Assembly (NCBI GenBank): GCA_023091735.1
Contig: JALKBU010000067.1
Coordinates: forward strand, 32,301 to 96,300
Direction of reading: 5' to 3'
Source of the DNA: Trichomonas tenax
Lineage: Eukaryota > Parabasalia > Trichomonadida > Trichomonadidae
Length of the DNA stretch: 64,000 bases
A program made the position numbers and the translations under genes. The stretch's first letter is position 1; the number at the start of each line of letters is the position of its first letter. The notes beneath the pieces were generated by a model. The model made no database searches. It was not told the DNA's origin and worked only from the letters and a program-made list of their open reading frames with translations. Shown piece after piece: positions 30,527 through 40,236 of this stretch.

Positions 30527-31795
30527 ATGCAAAATGTGTGGTCTCTGCCTCCTGAGCAAGAGCCACTAGATCAGCTGTTTGAGATGATATGGGATATCGA
30601 CAGCAACGACATCGATGACGTAATGCAGCTCATTCAACAATGTTCAGATAATAATTTAATTTCAGATCGCGTTATTATACAGATAATAGATCGAGTATGT
30701 AATGAACGCCCAAGGCAATTGCGAAAACTTATAGAATTGTTTGAAAGATATTTTGAATCAAGAAAATTTATTATAACAGCAAATTATTTCTTAATTTGTG
30801 ACGTGTTAAAAGCATATCTCATTAGTCAGCATGACGTTAAGATCCCATTTCCATATCTATACTTCGGGAAATCAAAAGAAGATATTCTGAATGTTCATGA
30901 TAAAAACTCGCTTCCTTACATTGTTTTGCATGACAAGATTGATCAGTTAATTGATATATTTAACAAAGGAATGAAAATGGACAAACTCATAGACTATGCG
31001 GCAAAGTATGGATCGCCTAATTGCTTTAAGTTTTTATATTTAAATAATGATCGAATTGATTCGAAAACTTTGGAATTATGCTTCATTGGTTGTGATTTTG
31101 AAATTATTAACATCCTTGAACAAAAGTTCACTGTAACGCAGATATGTGTCGAAAATGCTGCAATTTCGCATAACAATGACGTTGTTCAGTATTTAACTTC
31201 GAAATATAACTTCGGATATTCATGGTACGCTGCGATTTGTGGCTTTAATTTGCCACTGTTTTATGAGAAATTGGAATTCGTTCAAGATGCCAATGGACCT
31301 GACTTTAGAGGAGAGACTGCCATATTTAATGCTGCAAAATCTGGAATGATCAGCATAATCGATCATCTCATTAGAATTGGAGCAAATGTTAATTCTACAA
31401 CTTTGGGTGGTGAAACGCCATTCATGATGGCAGTAGATTCTGATAATCTCGAGATGATGGAGTATCTCATTGCACAAGAAGCTGATATTGACGCAAGAAG
31501 CAACAGAGGCATTTCATCACTGATAATTTCATGTTATAATCAATCATTAGATATCGTGAAATACTTGATTGACCACGGCGCAAATCTCGAATTGAAAGAT
31601 CAGGATGGAAGCACAGCATTGATGATTTGCGCACGATTTGAGAAGAGCGAATCATTGAAGGTTTTGTTGGATAATGGAGCAAGCTTGTCTGAAGTCGATT
31701 CTAATGGAATGACAACATTCAAAATGGCTTGTAGATATGATTCCAAGAAATGCGCTGCCATCATTGCAGAATCTCTCAGCAAGGACAAAGAATGA
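30527..31795 (+). CDS. Ankyrin-repeat protein
   Basis: The product has 422 residues. The first 250 form a helical region (EPLDQLFEMIWDID; LRKLIELFERYF; LPYIVLHDKIDQL) with degenerate ankyrin-like units, like the DUF3447-type N-terminus of trichomonad ankyrin proteins. Five canonical ankyrin units follow from about residue 260: RGETAIFNAAKSGM, GGETPFMMAVDSDN, RGISSLIISCYNQS, DGSTALMICARFEK and NGMTTFKMACRYDS, each with a GAN/GAD-type turn. The protein is a likely cytosolic scaffold; the partner is unknown. The start codon follows an AAAAGTGCCATT box by two bases. Confidence 0.92.
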   Translation: MQNVWSLPPEQEPLDQLFEMIWDIDSNDIDDVMQLIQQCSDNNLISDRVIIQIIDRVCNERPRQLRKLIELFERYFESRKFIITANYFLICDVLKAYLISQHDVKIPFPYLYFGKSKEDILNVHDKNSLPYIVLHDKIDQLIDIFNKGMKMDKLIDYAAKYGSPNCFKFLYLNNDRIDSKTLELCFIGCDFEIINILEQKFTVTQICVENAAISHNNDVVQYLTSKYNFGYSWYAAICGFNLPLFYEKLEFVQDANGPDFRGETAIFNAAKSGMISIIDHLIRIGANVNSTTLGGETPFMMAVDSDNLEMMEYLIAQEADIDARSNRGISSLIISCYNQSLDIVKYLIDHGANLELKDQDGSTALMICARFEKSESLKVLLDNGASLSEVDSNGMTTFKMACRYDSKKCAAIIAESLSKDKE

Positions 31796-32130
31796 TAACT
31801 TTAATATTATTTTATAGAGTAAATATATATTGTATGTTAAATTATTATCATTTAAATATTTTTGACATGGGATAATAATTTTGTCACGTAAAAATATAAT
31901 TGTCATATAAAATGATCTTTTGTCATGTAATGCAGATATATTTGATTTCAAGAAAACTCGGGTTAGGAAGAGTATATTGCAAAAACATGAGCCAAAAGTG
32001 TTAAATCATGTAATGCATGTGATAAAATAAGATCAAAGCACATTCATATTGATGAACAAGTTTATATTTGATGCGATTATAATAAATGTAGGCAATATCA
32101 TAATATGTTATTAGGTATACATTATTGAGT

Positions 32131-32482
32131 GTAATAGAGTCATGAAAAGTGACGTGTTTACATGGCAAATGTATTTCATTTTGACATGTAAAATTGGTTA
32201 GCTAATTAGAATGTGTATTTATAAAGTTCAATTAAGCTTGTTATAGCATCGGCAAATCTTATTAGAGAGTCTATTAAGCTTGCTAGAGTTCATTTCAAGC
32301 TTGTTACCGAGTCTATTAAGCTTGTTAGAGTAAGTATCAAGCTTGTTAGAGTGCTTATCAAACTTGTTATGGAGTCCATAAAGCTTAATAGAAACCCCTT
32401 TGTTATAATGTCCGACTTTACATGTCAAAACGCATTTAGAACTGCCATGTAAACATGTCACTTTTCTTGACTCTTTATTATA
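32131..32482. mobile_element. MITE-like element with a 21-bp tandem-repeat core
   Basis: Imperfect terminal arms of about 67-71 bp face each other: 32131-32197 and 32412-32482. Shared words include AAAAGTGACRTGTTTACATGG and TTTTGACATGTAAA. The space between is largely a tandem array. The phrase AAGCTTGTTA recurs with exact 21-base spacing at 32234, 32255, 32276, 32297, 32318, 32339, 32360 and 32381. There is no coding capacity for a transposase. Target-site duplication was not identified. Confidence 0.65.
32234..32401. repeat. Eight 21-bp tandem repeats
   Basis: Eight imperfect units with AAGCTTGTTAGAGTNTNTATC as a rough consensus and no change in period. Because 21 is a multiple of three, the antisense frame shows a seven-residue NKL-containing repeat, but that frame lacks an ATG. 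Confidence 0.85.
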
Positions 32483-33762
32483 CCCTACATTAATTTCAAT
32501 TATAGATAATAATTCAAGAACAAAAATGCGATCGAATGTGTAAATTTGTGTCACTTTTTGAACAAATTCTCACTTCAAAACGATGCCAGCCTTAATTAGG
32601 ACATAGATAACAGAAGAATTCCTTCAGTTTAATAACGTATGCGAAATAGATAAAATTTTTATTAATGAATTAGTATCTATAATAGAAATTAATACTAATA
32701 AAATGGTAAAAACCATGAAAACCACCTGACAAGATTTTTCAAATAAATAATGCCTCTTCCCTTCCATTTTGATAATATCCCATAAAGAGACCATATTTAT
32801 TAACACAATCTATTTAAATATGTAAACGCCCAATTTTGATACATCAATAACAGCTTGTTGTGCAGATCAATAATAACAAAAACCATGAAAATTTTTTGGG
32901 TTAATATTTATGAAATGGCTTCAACGATCAAAACGTATCCCCATATTGCTTTTACATCATAAACAGTTGTCTATTGTCCTTCTTCTCGTATTGCAAATGG
33001 AGTTAGGGCACATGGCCAAATAAAATGTTAATTTAGAAACAATTTTTTTCGCTCCTTCAAAATTGAACTCACATAATTTAAACAATCAAATATGAATATG
33101 TTTAGTATATCATGCAGTAATTAAATTTCAATTAAAAACAAAAATACTCGTTGAATCAACATTTTGCTAATATAAGTTGATATTCTAGGACTACATTTGA
33201 TATAGTAATACAATTTAAAGAGAAATGAATGAAATTAAATTCGAACTATTCGAATGGTCGAAAAGTGTACAAAATTGAATATACACAATTCATGGGTTAT
33301 ATATTTTAAGAGAAATTTAATAATATTTTGATTGATATTGACTCAATTCGAAATTTTATAAATTTACAATGCACTATCAATGCTACTATTACTTTTATAG
33401 ATAAATAGTAAAAATTTTACATCTTATATTTCATTTTTTCGAAACTTATAAATTATGATGTGCATATTATTTAAAGTATTTTTATTTGATGGGGTAAATT
33501 TTTGGATGTTAATGAAATTTTGATCTCTACATGATATTCCTTTTGATAAACCCAGAATTTTCAACTTTTGACTGAAAAACGAACATTTTCAATACCACTC
33601 AAATTCCTCCATTCAAAAGATGAACGTCATTTGATTTCTAAAACTAATATGATTGTGTAATATATTCATTGTTGATTATTATTTTGTTGTTTATTGTTTC
33701 GCTCTCAATTATTTCACATTGAATCGATCTTTGGCCATCATTTATTTTTGAAACAAAACATA

Positions 33763-34254
33763 ATGAACAATCGTTCTTCTGACTACGCGAGGATTGGAGG
33801 AGGTTCGCCAGTCTACATTAGGATCGATTCCATCGACACAGGATCGTTTAAACTCAAAGAAACGAATACGATTGTCGCAACATGCGGTCCTGCTGCCCGT
33901 TTCAAGAACTTTTCGCACGAAATAGCAGCTACAAATAAGAACCCGAAGCTCGCCTGGGGATTTAAATATAACAATGCAGATAATTCATCTTTTATCATTG
34001 CATTGTACAAGAAATGCCTATTGTTTGACGATCTCATTGGTCAGGTTTACGTCAAGCTTAACGAATTCTCCATCAACCAGGTTTACACGAGAGAGTTTCA
34101 ACTTAAGAATGGAAAAGATGAATTAACAGATGCTAAAATCAAAATTACCGTTCATCTTGATGATAATGGTTCCCCTCCTTTCCAACCGGTTAAGCATGAT
34201 CCAAGAATAATTCAGCCAAATCATGCTTTGATGATGTCTAATGTCTCCATTTAA
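33763..34254 (+). CDS. C2-domain-like protein
   Basis: The ATG at 33763 gives 163 residues; the longer frame opens only with TTG. TCATTT at 33738-33743 supports this start. Residues 15-130 have the beta-strand rhythm of a C2 domain: PVYIRIDSIDTGSF, then TNTIVATCG, then FIIALYKKCLLFDDLIGQVYVKLNEF, then AKIKITVHL. The usual calcium-binding Asp clusters are sparse, with FDD as the main candidate, so calcium-independent lipid or protein binding is likely. A short Pro-rich tail follows. Alone, such a domain may act as an adaptor at membranes. Confidence 0.7.
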   Translation: MNNRSSDYARIGGGSPVYIRIDSIDTGSFKLKETNTIVATCGPAARFKNFSHEIAATNKNPKLAWGFKYNNADNSSFIIALYKKCLLFDDLIGQVYVKLNEFSINQVYTREFQLKNGKDELTDAKIKITVHLDDNGSPPFQPVKHDPRIIQPNHALMMSNVSI

Positions 34255-34700
34255 CTTTGTTTGTAATTTACTTCATAAATATTAGATATTACTAACTTCT
34301 AAGCTTGTTCCACTTTGCAACAAAGAATAAAAGTCTAAAATATCATTTCCTTTATATAATTATATTCTTTATTGATCAATAAGTTATCTATTTGTTATAT
34401 CTTTCAAGAGTATAGACCATGCACAAAGTGTACAGCCTTGTTTTCGCTGTTAAAATAAAATACATCTTGATTAACTAGATAAGAAGTTGCAAATCATGTG
34501 TCTATACAATGAGCTATTGATTAACATGGATTTGTTGAAATTTGACGAAATCTACTTTTCAAATTTTTAATATTTAAAGTTTGATAATTTAATTCATATA
34601 CATAGATAGCCTTGGAAGATGTTATTGCAAATACGCTGCGAAATCAATATATCAAAAATGTTTATTATTTTTCGAATAAATTTAAGACACTAGTATAAAT
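34255..34700. other. Intergenic, no gene seen
   Basis: AT-rich convergent intergenic stretch between the C2-like gene and inositol monophosphatase. Confidence 0.45.
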
Positions 34701-35540
34701 TTATTGAGGGCGCACTGATTTGATGAGTTCAGAAATCTTGTTGACGATATCTTGATGGCCGACAATCAAGTTGATCTTTGGCTCGTGAAGTTTCTCCTTT
34801 GTGATCTTGTTTCCGAAGTAATCTGTGACAACACCGCCTGCTTCCATGACCAAGGCACTTCCTGCAGCAATATCCCAAATGTGGGGACCATTTTCCCAAT
34901 ATGCGTCCAATCTCGAAGCTGCAACGTTGCAAAGGTCCAAGCATGCACTGCCGCAGCGCCTGATGCATCTCACCTTAGGCAAAATGGCTGCTAACTCTTT
35001 GATGTTGTTATCAGCGTTATTCACGTGATCTGGTGAAAATCCTGTAGCAACTAAGCAATTGATGAGCTCTGGCTTATTACGGCAGTGTAAGCGTGTTGTT
35101 TTACCCTTTGCTTCGAGATAAGCACCTTTTCCTTTGATGGCCCAAAACATTTCGTCTCTGTTTGGATCGTAGACGCATCCACCGATAGGCTGATGTTCGC
35201 AGTCCAAAATGCCGATGCTTACTGAGAAAATTGGGAGTCCACAGCTGAAATTCGTCGTTCCATCGAGTGGATCAGCGCAGAACCAAATCTCGTCCTTTCC
35301 TGACTTTTTCGGTGAAATATCTTTGCCCTCCTCCGTGATCATACCGGCGTCAGGGAAGTGCTTCGTCAATTCCTCGCGAATATGCTGATCAGAATCGAGA
35401 TCTGCCTGTGTGACGATGTCTGCGCATGTGCTCTTTGTGTCCTCTGTGAAATCCTTCGATTCGAAGTGTTTCATGATGATTGTGCCCGATTCACGCGCGA
35501 TTTTCTTGATGACGGGAAGAATTTCTTCTAAATCGTACAT
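34701..35540 (-). CDS. Inositol monophosphatase family enzyme
   Basis: The ATG at 35540 gives 279 residues, the normal family length. Two codons upstream are open only from GTG. The metal-binding signatures are intact: TEEG with Glu near 70-71, DPLDGTTN at 90-97, and WDIAAG at 222-227. The family hydrolyses myo-inositol monophosphate to inositol plus phosphate using magnesium, and some members act on other sugar phosphates or PAP. The protein is cytosolic; no signal peptide is seen. Local GC content is clearly above the flanks, suggesting a well-expressed housekeeping gene. The start codon abuts an AAAAGTGTCA box. Confidence 0.95.
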   Translation of the reverse strand: MYDLEEILPVIKKIARESGTIIMKHFESKDFTEDTKSTCADIVTQADLDSDQHIREELTKHFPDAGMITEEGKDISPKKSGKDEIWFCADPLDGTTNFSCGLPIFSVSIGILDCEHQPIGGCVYDPNRDEMFWAIKGKGAYLEAKGKTTRLHCRNKPELINCLVATGFSPDHVNNADNNIKELAAILPKVRCIRRCGSACLDLCNVAASRLDAYWENGPHIWDIAAGSALVMEAGGVVTDYFGNKITKEKLHEPKINLIVGHQDIVNKISELIKSVRPQ

Positions 35541-35550
35541 TGACACTTTT
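35541..35550 (-). promoter_or_regulatory. AAAAGTGTCA box abutting the start codon
   Basis: The box is directly followed by the ATG at 35540, so the transcript leader would be almost absent. Confidence 0.45.
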
Positions 35551-36234
35551 TAAATTGGTCTCAGACCCTATATTTTTATATATTTCTTGCAATGTTTTCT
35601 ATTATTGCATTGAATCAATAAATGCGTTTAAATATAGCTTTGCATCTATCTGCTGATGCTTCACTATCAACAAAACAATCTAAAACTTATTTTTTGAAAT
35701 CGACTCAGATATTTTATCTGTTTAACTATTTCCTTGCATATATAGCTTTGTATTGATCTACTGATGCTTTCTTATCAATGTTAAAATCCAAATATTACAT
35801 TTTGAAATCGGCGCAGATAGTTCATCAATAGCTTTGTTTTGTTGTATATATATTAACCTCGCTGAGCTCTATAATAGTGTTTAATTATTTGCTCTGATTA
35901 TGATATATATTTTTCTTTTTTCGATGTTTAATATTTTATGATGGGGGGACATCGATTTAAAGAAAAGCCATTTTGCTTCATTCTGACACTGGGCATCAAG
36001 TTTCTAGGAACTCTTCTATATATTTGAAAGGAATATATTTCATTTATAAAGAACAGGAAGAATTCATTTTAGAATCATCTGCAAAAGATGTTTCTTCTTC
36101 TTGAGCAAGTTTTGATTAAATTTTTCAACTGTGGCCATTTAGAAAGATCCTTTTTATTAATTTTATAAAAAATAAAACATAAAAGAACGGTTAATATGAA
36201 TAAAATATTCATTGTATGATTCATGTTAATGTAA
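35551..36234. other. Intergenic with a 108-bp duplicated unit
   Basis: No gene. The phrase TATAGCTTTG ... CTGATGCTT ... TTTTTGAAATCG ... CAGATA occurs twice with a 108-base offset, starting at 35633 and 35741, and a third partial copy begins near 35828. Confidence 0.55.
35632..35850. repeat. Imperfect tandem duplication, 108-bp period
   Basis: Two units plus part of a third. The best-conserved parts are the TATAGCTTTG start and the TTTTGAAATCG block. Confidence 0.6.
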
Positions 36235-38616
36235 TTAGAACAAGAATGAAAGATCGGAGTGTTGCTTCTGCATTATGACTTCCATCGCAACTGAATTTCT
36301 CCTCTTTACTCCTTTCCTCTTCCTCGAGCTTTGTCTTTGTACATCAACCTTCCCTTCTTCGGCATGGAGTGAAGGAACTTGTTTGTTGTTTGCGCCCGTA
36401 GACTTCCTTTTTTCGATCGATGGAGGTGATGGAATTGTGAGTGTTGGAATGATATCGTCATCGTCGTCTTCTTTGAATTCAGATGGAGGTGGCATTGCGT
36501 TTGGATCGAAAACAGGCAATGAATCGTGAACGATTTCTTTGTCTTTGTCGGATAATGCTGTAATGAATGATTCCAAGATTGGCCCTGAGTCGAGTGTTGA
36601 TGAATCAATATCATCTGAATCGAAGGTCGAAGGAGGCAAGAATAACTCCATTGAGCGTCTATAAGTGTCGAATGTCTTCCTTCTGTGCTTCTTCCCTCTT
36701 CTTCCAACATTCAGCAAAATGTCGTCATCATTTGCCTTTTGTTCTTTCTTCGCCAATGTTTCTTTGAAGTTGACAATTTGATCTTCGGATATCTGCGGAA
36801 TTGTATTTGCTTCGTTTATTTCTTGTGACGCTGTTGGCTGTGAATCTGGCATTATTGGAAGAAGGTCTGTGTGTGTTAGCTGCGGAGGAGGCTGCAGTTC
36901 ATATGATTTAGAGTGCTCCATCTCTTTCTGTGTATTTGGCTTTGAACCGCTCTGTGAATCAATTTCGTTATGAATGATGATGAAATTGTCTTGTGCACCC
37001 ATCGCGAGAGGGCTGCTCGCGCATGAAATTTCATGTGCGTTTCCTTGAGTCATATGAGAAAGTGGAACATCTCCTTGCGGCATCTGAGGTGGCTGCAATA
37101 ACTCAGGAGGACGCATTTTATGCCGTCCTCGTTGTGACTCATCAACATTCACTTGAACTTTCTTTATCTTAGGAACTGTTATTGCTCTTGACTTTTCTTG
37201 TTGTGCTTCGACATCTTCAACAGGTTGTTCATCGACATCACTCAGTTTGGAGTTCTCTGTGCCTGAGCTTGAGAATTTTTCGACTTTGTTTTTGATGTTT
37301 TCCATATCAGAAGAATCCGATTGATCTTTGAGATATGGAGAATCTTTTGAATAATGATATGACTTTCCCTGCAATTTGTATTTCTTGTAGAACTTTGATA
37401 TAGACATCGGAGGATGATACTCGAATTTTTCGTTGATATTTTCTTCGAATTCATGATCACGTTCGCTAGGACAACAGGCGTGACATGAAGTGATTATCGC
37501 TGAGATAGGGAATATAACTATACTAAAGATACCGAAAATTATTTGCGAGAAGACTCTGAATCCGCTGTTATACCTCGAATAACAGTTTTGAGTGCAGCTT
37601 TCACAGCAATCATAGCAGGACTCACAACAATGAGCATCCTGGCACATGCATTTTCGACATCCACAAACATTATAATCAGAATAATAATAATTGGGATGAG
37701 ATTGATAATAATCTCTGATTTTGTCGTAGTTGTCGGATCCACTGCAGCAGCAGAGACAAGTTCCGCACGGAGAACCGTAAATTCTGTTAAAATGAGATTT
37801 TCCAATTAGACATGTGATGATTAGGCAGATAACACCTATGACATAGTATGAGGCTATGATAGCTATTATCACATATAGACTCGTATTGGAAGAAATCGAA
37901 GAATTTAATACAGATTTGACGTTATAAAGGAAAGCCCCGCTGTATTTGATGGAAATAGACGGGAATGACGATAGATTGGTCAAATCTATAAAGAAACCAA
38001 AATACGATTTTCGAAGGTTAAAATTAATGAAATTCGAATTTACAGTTTGATTTAAAGCGTTCACATAAATCTTTAAACGATTTTCGATGCTTTCTCGTGA
38101 TTTGATAACGACAGATGTGAAATCGCTCGTTTTTTCTTGCATTTGGAGATATCCGACAGATTTCTTTGTGATTTTTCCTTTTAGACTTTCGAACTTGTAA
38201 ACGTTTGATGTAGAAATATCGAATATAGGATCGAAATCATCTAAATCATGAGACACAATTTGCGCAATTAAAATCTTCGCGTTTTTAAGCTTCTTTCTTG
38301 TAGGTTCTACTATAGCAATTCCTTCCAAACCCTGGAAAACCGTTAGTAATGAGTTATGTTCATTTGAAATTTGATTTTGGATTTGATTTTGCAAGCTTGA
38401 ATCGTAACTGCGAATCAAAACACAGTCTGAGTCGTACGTCAATATCCCTGTGTATCCAAATTTGTAGTTTTTAACTTTTGATTGATAATGAATACATAAA
38501 CTTTGCGAATCAGTAAAGTTAAGCATCATCACTGTGGGGAGGAACGCTTCGATTTCAATTTTCTGAGTTTCCGAGCATTTTAAACATCGAATGAAAGCGA
38601 AAAAGAGTAAAAACAT
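36235..38616 (-). CDS. Cysteine-rich membrane protein with long cytoplasmic tail
   Basis: The product has 793 residues. The start MFLLFFAFIRCLKCSE is a signal peptide. A lumenal or extracellular domain of about 230 residues carries several Asn-x-Ser/Thr sites. The first membrane span is near 247-271. A short segment at 284-345 then holds a dense Cys array (CGTCLCCC; CGCRKCMC; CCESCYDCCESC; QNC). A second span is near 356-377. The remaining 415 residues are disordered, with acidic, Pro-rich and basic patches (KKHRRK near 645, RKRKGVKRR near the end). The Cys array could be palmitoylated or bind metal. No family is recognised. The layout suggests a surface or endomembrane signalling protein. 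Confidence 0.88.
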   Translation of the reverse strand: MFLLFFAFIRCLKCSETQKIEIEAFLPTVMMLNFTDSQSLCIHYQSKVKNYKFGYTGILTYDSDCVLIRSYDSSLQNQIQNQISNEHNSLLTVFQGLEGIAIVEPTRKKLKNAKILIAQIVSHDLDDFDPIFDISTSNVYKFESLKGKITKKSVGYLQMQEKTSDFTSVVIKSRESIENRLKIYVNALNQTVNSNFINFNLRKSYFGFFIDLTNLSSFPSISIKYSGAFLYNVKSVLNSSISSNTSLYVIIAIIASYYVIGVICLIITCLIGKSHFNRIYGSPCGTCLCCCSGSDNYDKIRDYYQSHPNYYYSDYNVCGCRKCMCQDAHCCESCYDCCESCTQNCYSRYNSGFRVFSQIIFGIFSIVIFPISAIITSCHACCPSERDHEFEENINEKFEYHPPMSISKFYKKYKLQGKSYHYSKDSPYLKDQSDSSDMENIKNKVEKFSSSGTENSKLSDVDEQPVEDVEAQQEKSRAITVPKIKKVQVNVDESQRGRHKMRPPELLQPPQMPQGDVPLSHMTQGNAHEISCASSPLAMGAQDNFIIIHNEIDSQSGSKPNTQKEMEHSKSYELQPPPQLTHTDLLPIMPDSQPTASQEINEANTIPQISEDQIVNFKETLAKKEQKANDDDILLNVGRRGKKHRRKTFDTYRRSMELFLPPSTFDSDDIDSSTLDSGPILESFITALSDKDKEIVHDSLPVFDPNAMPPPSEFKEDDDDDIIPTLTIPSPPSIEKRKSTGANNKQVPSLHAEEGKVDVQRQSSRKRKGVKRRNSVAMEVIMQKQHSDLSFLF

Positions 38617-39120
38617 TTTTTGAAAAAAATAAAATCTTTAAAAAGCGCGCACAGTTCGAGTTGTGGGAGAACGGACGGAGGTTGGATATGTGGTGTTACA
38701 GGAATATTAGGCTATGCGAAAGATGGAGTAAATCGGATACAATACCGAAGAACTCAAAATATTGTTTGGCATTTGGAGAAACGGAAGTGAAAACCGTCTG
38801 TAATCTTTCCATAGATCTATTTCCCAAACTGCCGCCTTTATCTGATAATGTTGCCAAAAATACTCTCAGCGAAAAACTCATTAAATCGCAATTTTAGAAT
38901 ATATAACAATAGTAGATCTAAAATTCAACGTTTCTATGATTTTTGATTTATTAATAATCAATTTTATCAAGAACAAAATCATTATTTTTTGTTTTCAAAT
39001 TCAAGTATGCGGCACTTACGCATTTTCCAATGGCGTATTTTTTGGACATACGCAAAACCGTTACGCACTTGCGATTTGTAAAATAAAAATAATTTTTTAT
39101 TATAGGCGGCTCCACTTTTT
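38617..39120. other. Intergenic, weak small frame
   Basis: A frame at 38661-38897 has balanced composition but opens from TTG and has no family resemblance. From 39000 the DNA carries several TACGCA words. No gene is called. Confidence 0.4.
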
Positions 39121-39640
39121 TTTCTCGTTGACCTTTTTGAGTTTTGCGATTTTTAACGAGTAAACCCCTTACTGGACGAATCCGATGAAACATTTACATG
39201 CTTTTTGATGGTGCTGATTCTAGTGGTGCAATCTGTTTCATGATCTTAGCAAGGTATTACTGAATCATGATATTATTATAAACAGAAACCCATTACAAAT
39301 CATTAATGGGCTTCTGTTATGAATCTCTTTGATGATTATAACAAATACATCTCATTATTATAGCGTTCGCTCGCTTATTTTTGCTATATCTATATTATTA
39401 ACATGCAGTTATACCTACAATAGATAAGAGAAGAGAAGAGCTTCCATCATCTTCCAATACAAGATAGTGTTTGTTTAAGCAAAATCATATTGGATGAGCG
39501 GCTTGGTCTTTGTTTGCAGAGATATTATTGATACCACTGTAAACAGAACCCAAGAAAGGCACGTAAATGTTTTATCATATCTGATCTATAGGGGGGTCAC
39601 TCGTTAAAAATCACAAAACTTAAAAGAGTAAACGAGAAAA
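39121..39640. mobile_element. MITE-like element, 520 bp, 48-bp terminal inverted repeats
   Basis: The left arm 39121-39168 is the reverse complement of the right arm 39593-39640 at about 41 of 48 positions; both start with TTTCTCGTT and share GATTTTTAACGAGT. Inside, a strong hairpin occurs at 39281-39318 (AACAGAAACCCATTA against TAATGGGCTTCTGTT, one mismatch). There is no transposase frame, so it would be non-autonomous. Confidence 0.65.
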
Positions 39641-40236
39641 CAATTCAAGAATTACAGGCAAAGTTAAAATGGAAGTTTCATTAATCGGTAAATATACTTC
39701 ATAATAGCTCTTGCCATAGAATCAGTCATAAAATATATTACTTTCCTATCAATAATCCATAGTGCGTGTTCAATTTTAAAACTCACTGACTTTTTTGTAT
39801 GGTGCGTATAATTGATAGTACACACAGGCCAAATAAGTTCTGAGAATCGGCCAGACCAATTCAATTTTTAGATTGCCTTCAAAGTGTGCGTACTCAGAAT
39901 TATACACACTTAAGAATTTTGTGCGTTTTCAAATATTTTTTGGTGCAAAATAGCTATATTGATTGTGCAGCATCTCCAATATGTCAAAGCATTCAAATAC
40001 AAAATGTAACATTCAATTCTGTTTTGGTGGATGATTTTACAGAGATGGGTTTGAGGGGCTTCGCCCTCCCAATAGAACCGAGCGTTCCGCAAAGCGGCAA
40101 GCGAGGAAAATTTGCGTATTGAGAAAAAAAAGAACGTACTTTGCGTATAACCGACGCATGCTTAATCAAATGAGAAAATGTCACTTTTCAATTTATCAAA
40201 AAACAAACAAACATATTTATATAAACACATATAAAA
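39641..40236. other. Intergenic with GC-rich hairpins
   Basis: No gene. At about 40053-40110 an island of high GC holds the short hairpins GAGGGGCTTCGCCCTC and CCGCAAAGCGG. A minus-oriented AAAAGTGACATT box lies at 40177-40188 without an intact gene downstream, suggesting a lost or decayed gene. Confidence 0.5.

Larger units (their letters stand above)
31796..33762. other. Long gene-free region around a foldback element
   Basis: No gene is supported. At 31860-31935 the phrase TTTGTCAYGTAA or close variants occurs about four times. The foldback element at 32131-32482 lies inside. The rest is simple AT-rich DNA. The promoter of the next gene probably lies near 33738, with TCATTT at 33738-33743. 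Confidence 0.45.

Noticed and set aside
30225..30566. A 113-codon minus frame extending past the duplicated surface-protein tail
   Set aside because: It is an alternative frame of the duplicated segment; the identical frame in the source gene is also non-coding.
32234..32401. Regular short repeats that could suggest a CRISPR array
   Set aside because: The units are contiguous with no unique spacers and the host is a eukaryote.
32228..32554. A 108-codon minus frame with seven-residue repeats
   Set aside because: It opens with GTG, has no ATG, and its repeat arises from the 21-bp DNA array in a foldback element.
38661..38897. A 78-codon frame with balanced composition
   Set aside because: It begins with TTG, the first ATG is internal, and no family or initiator supports it.
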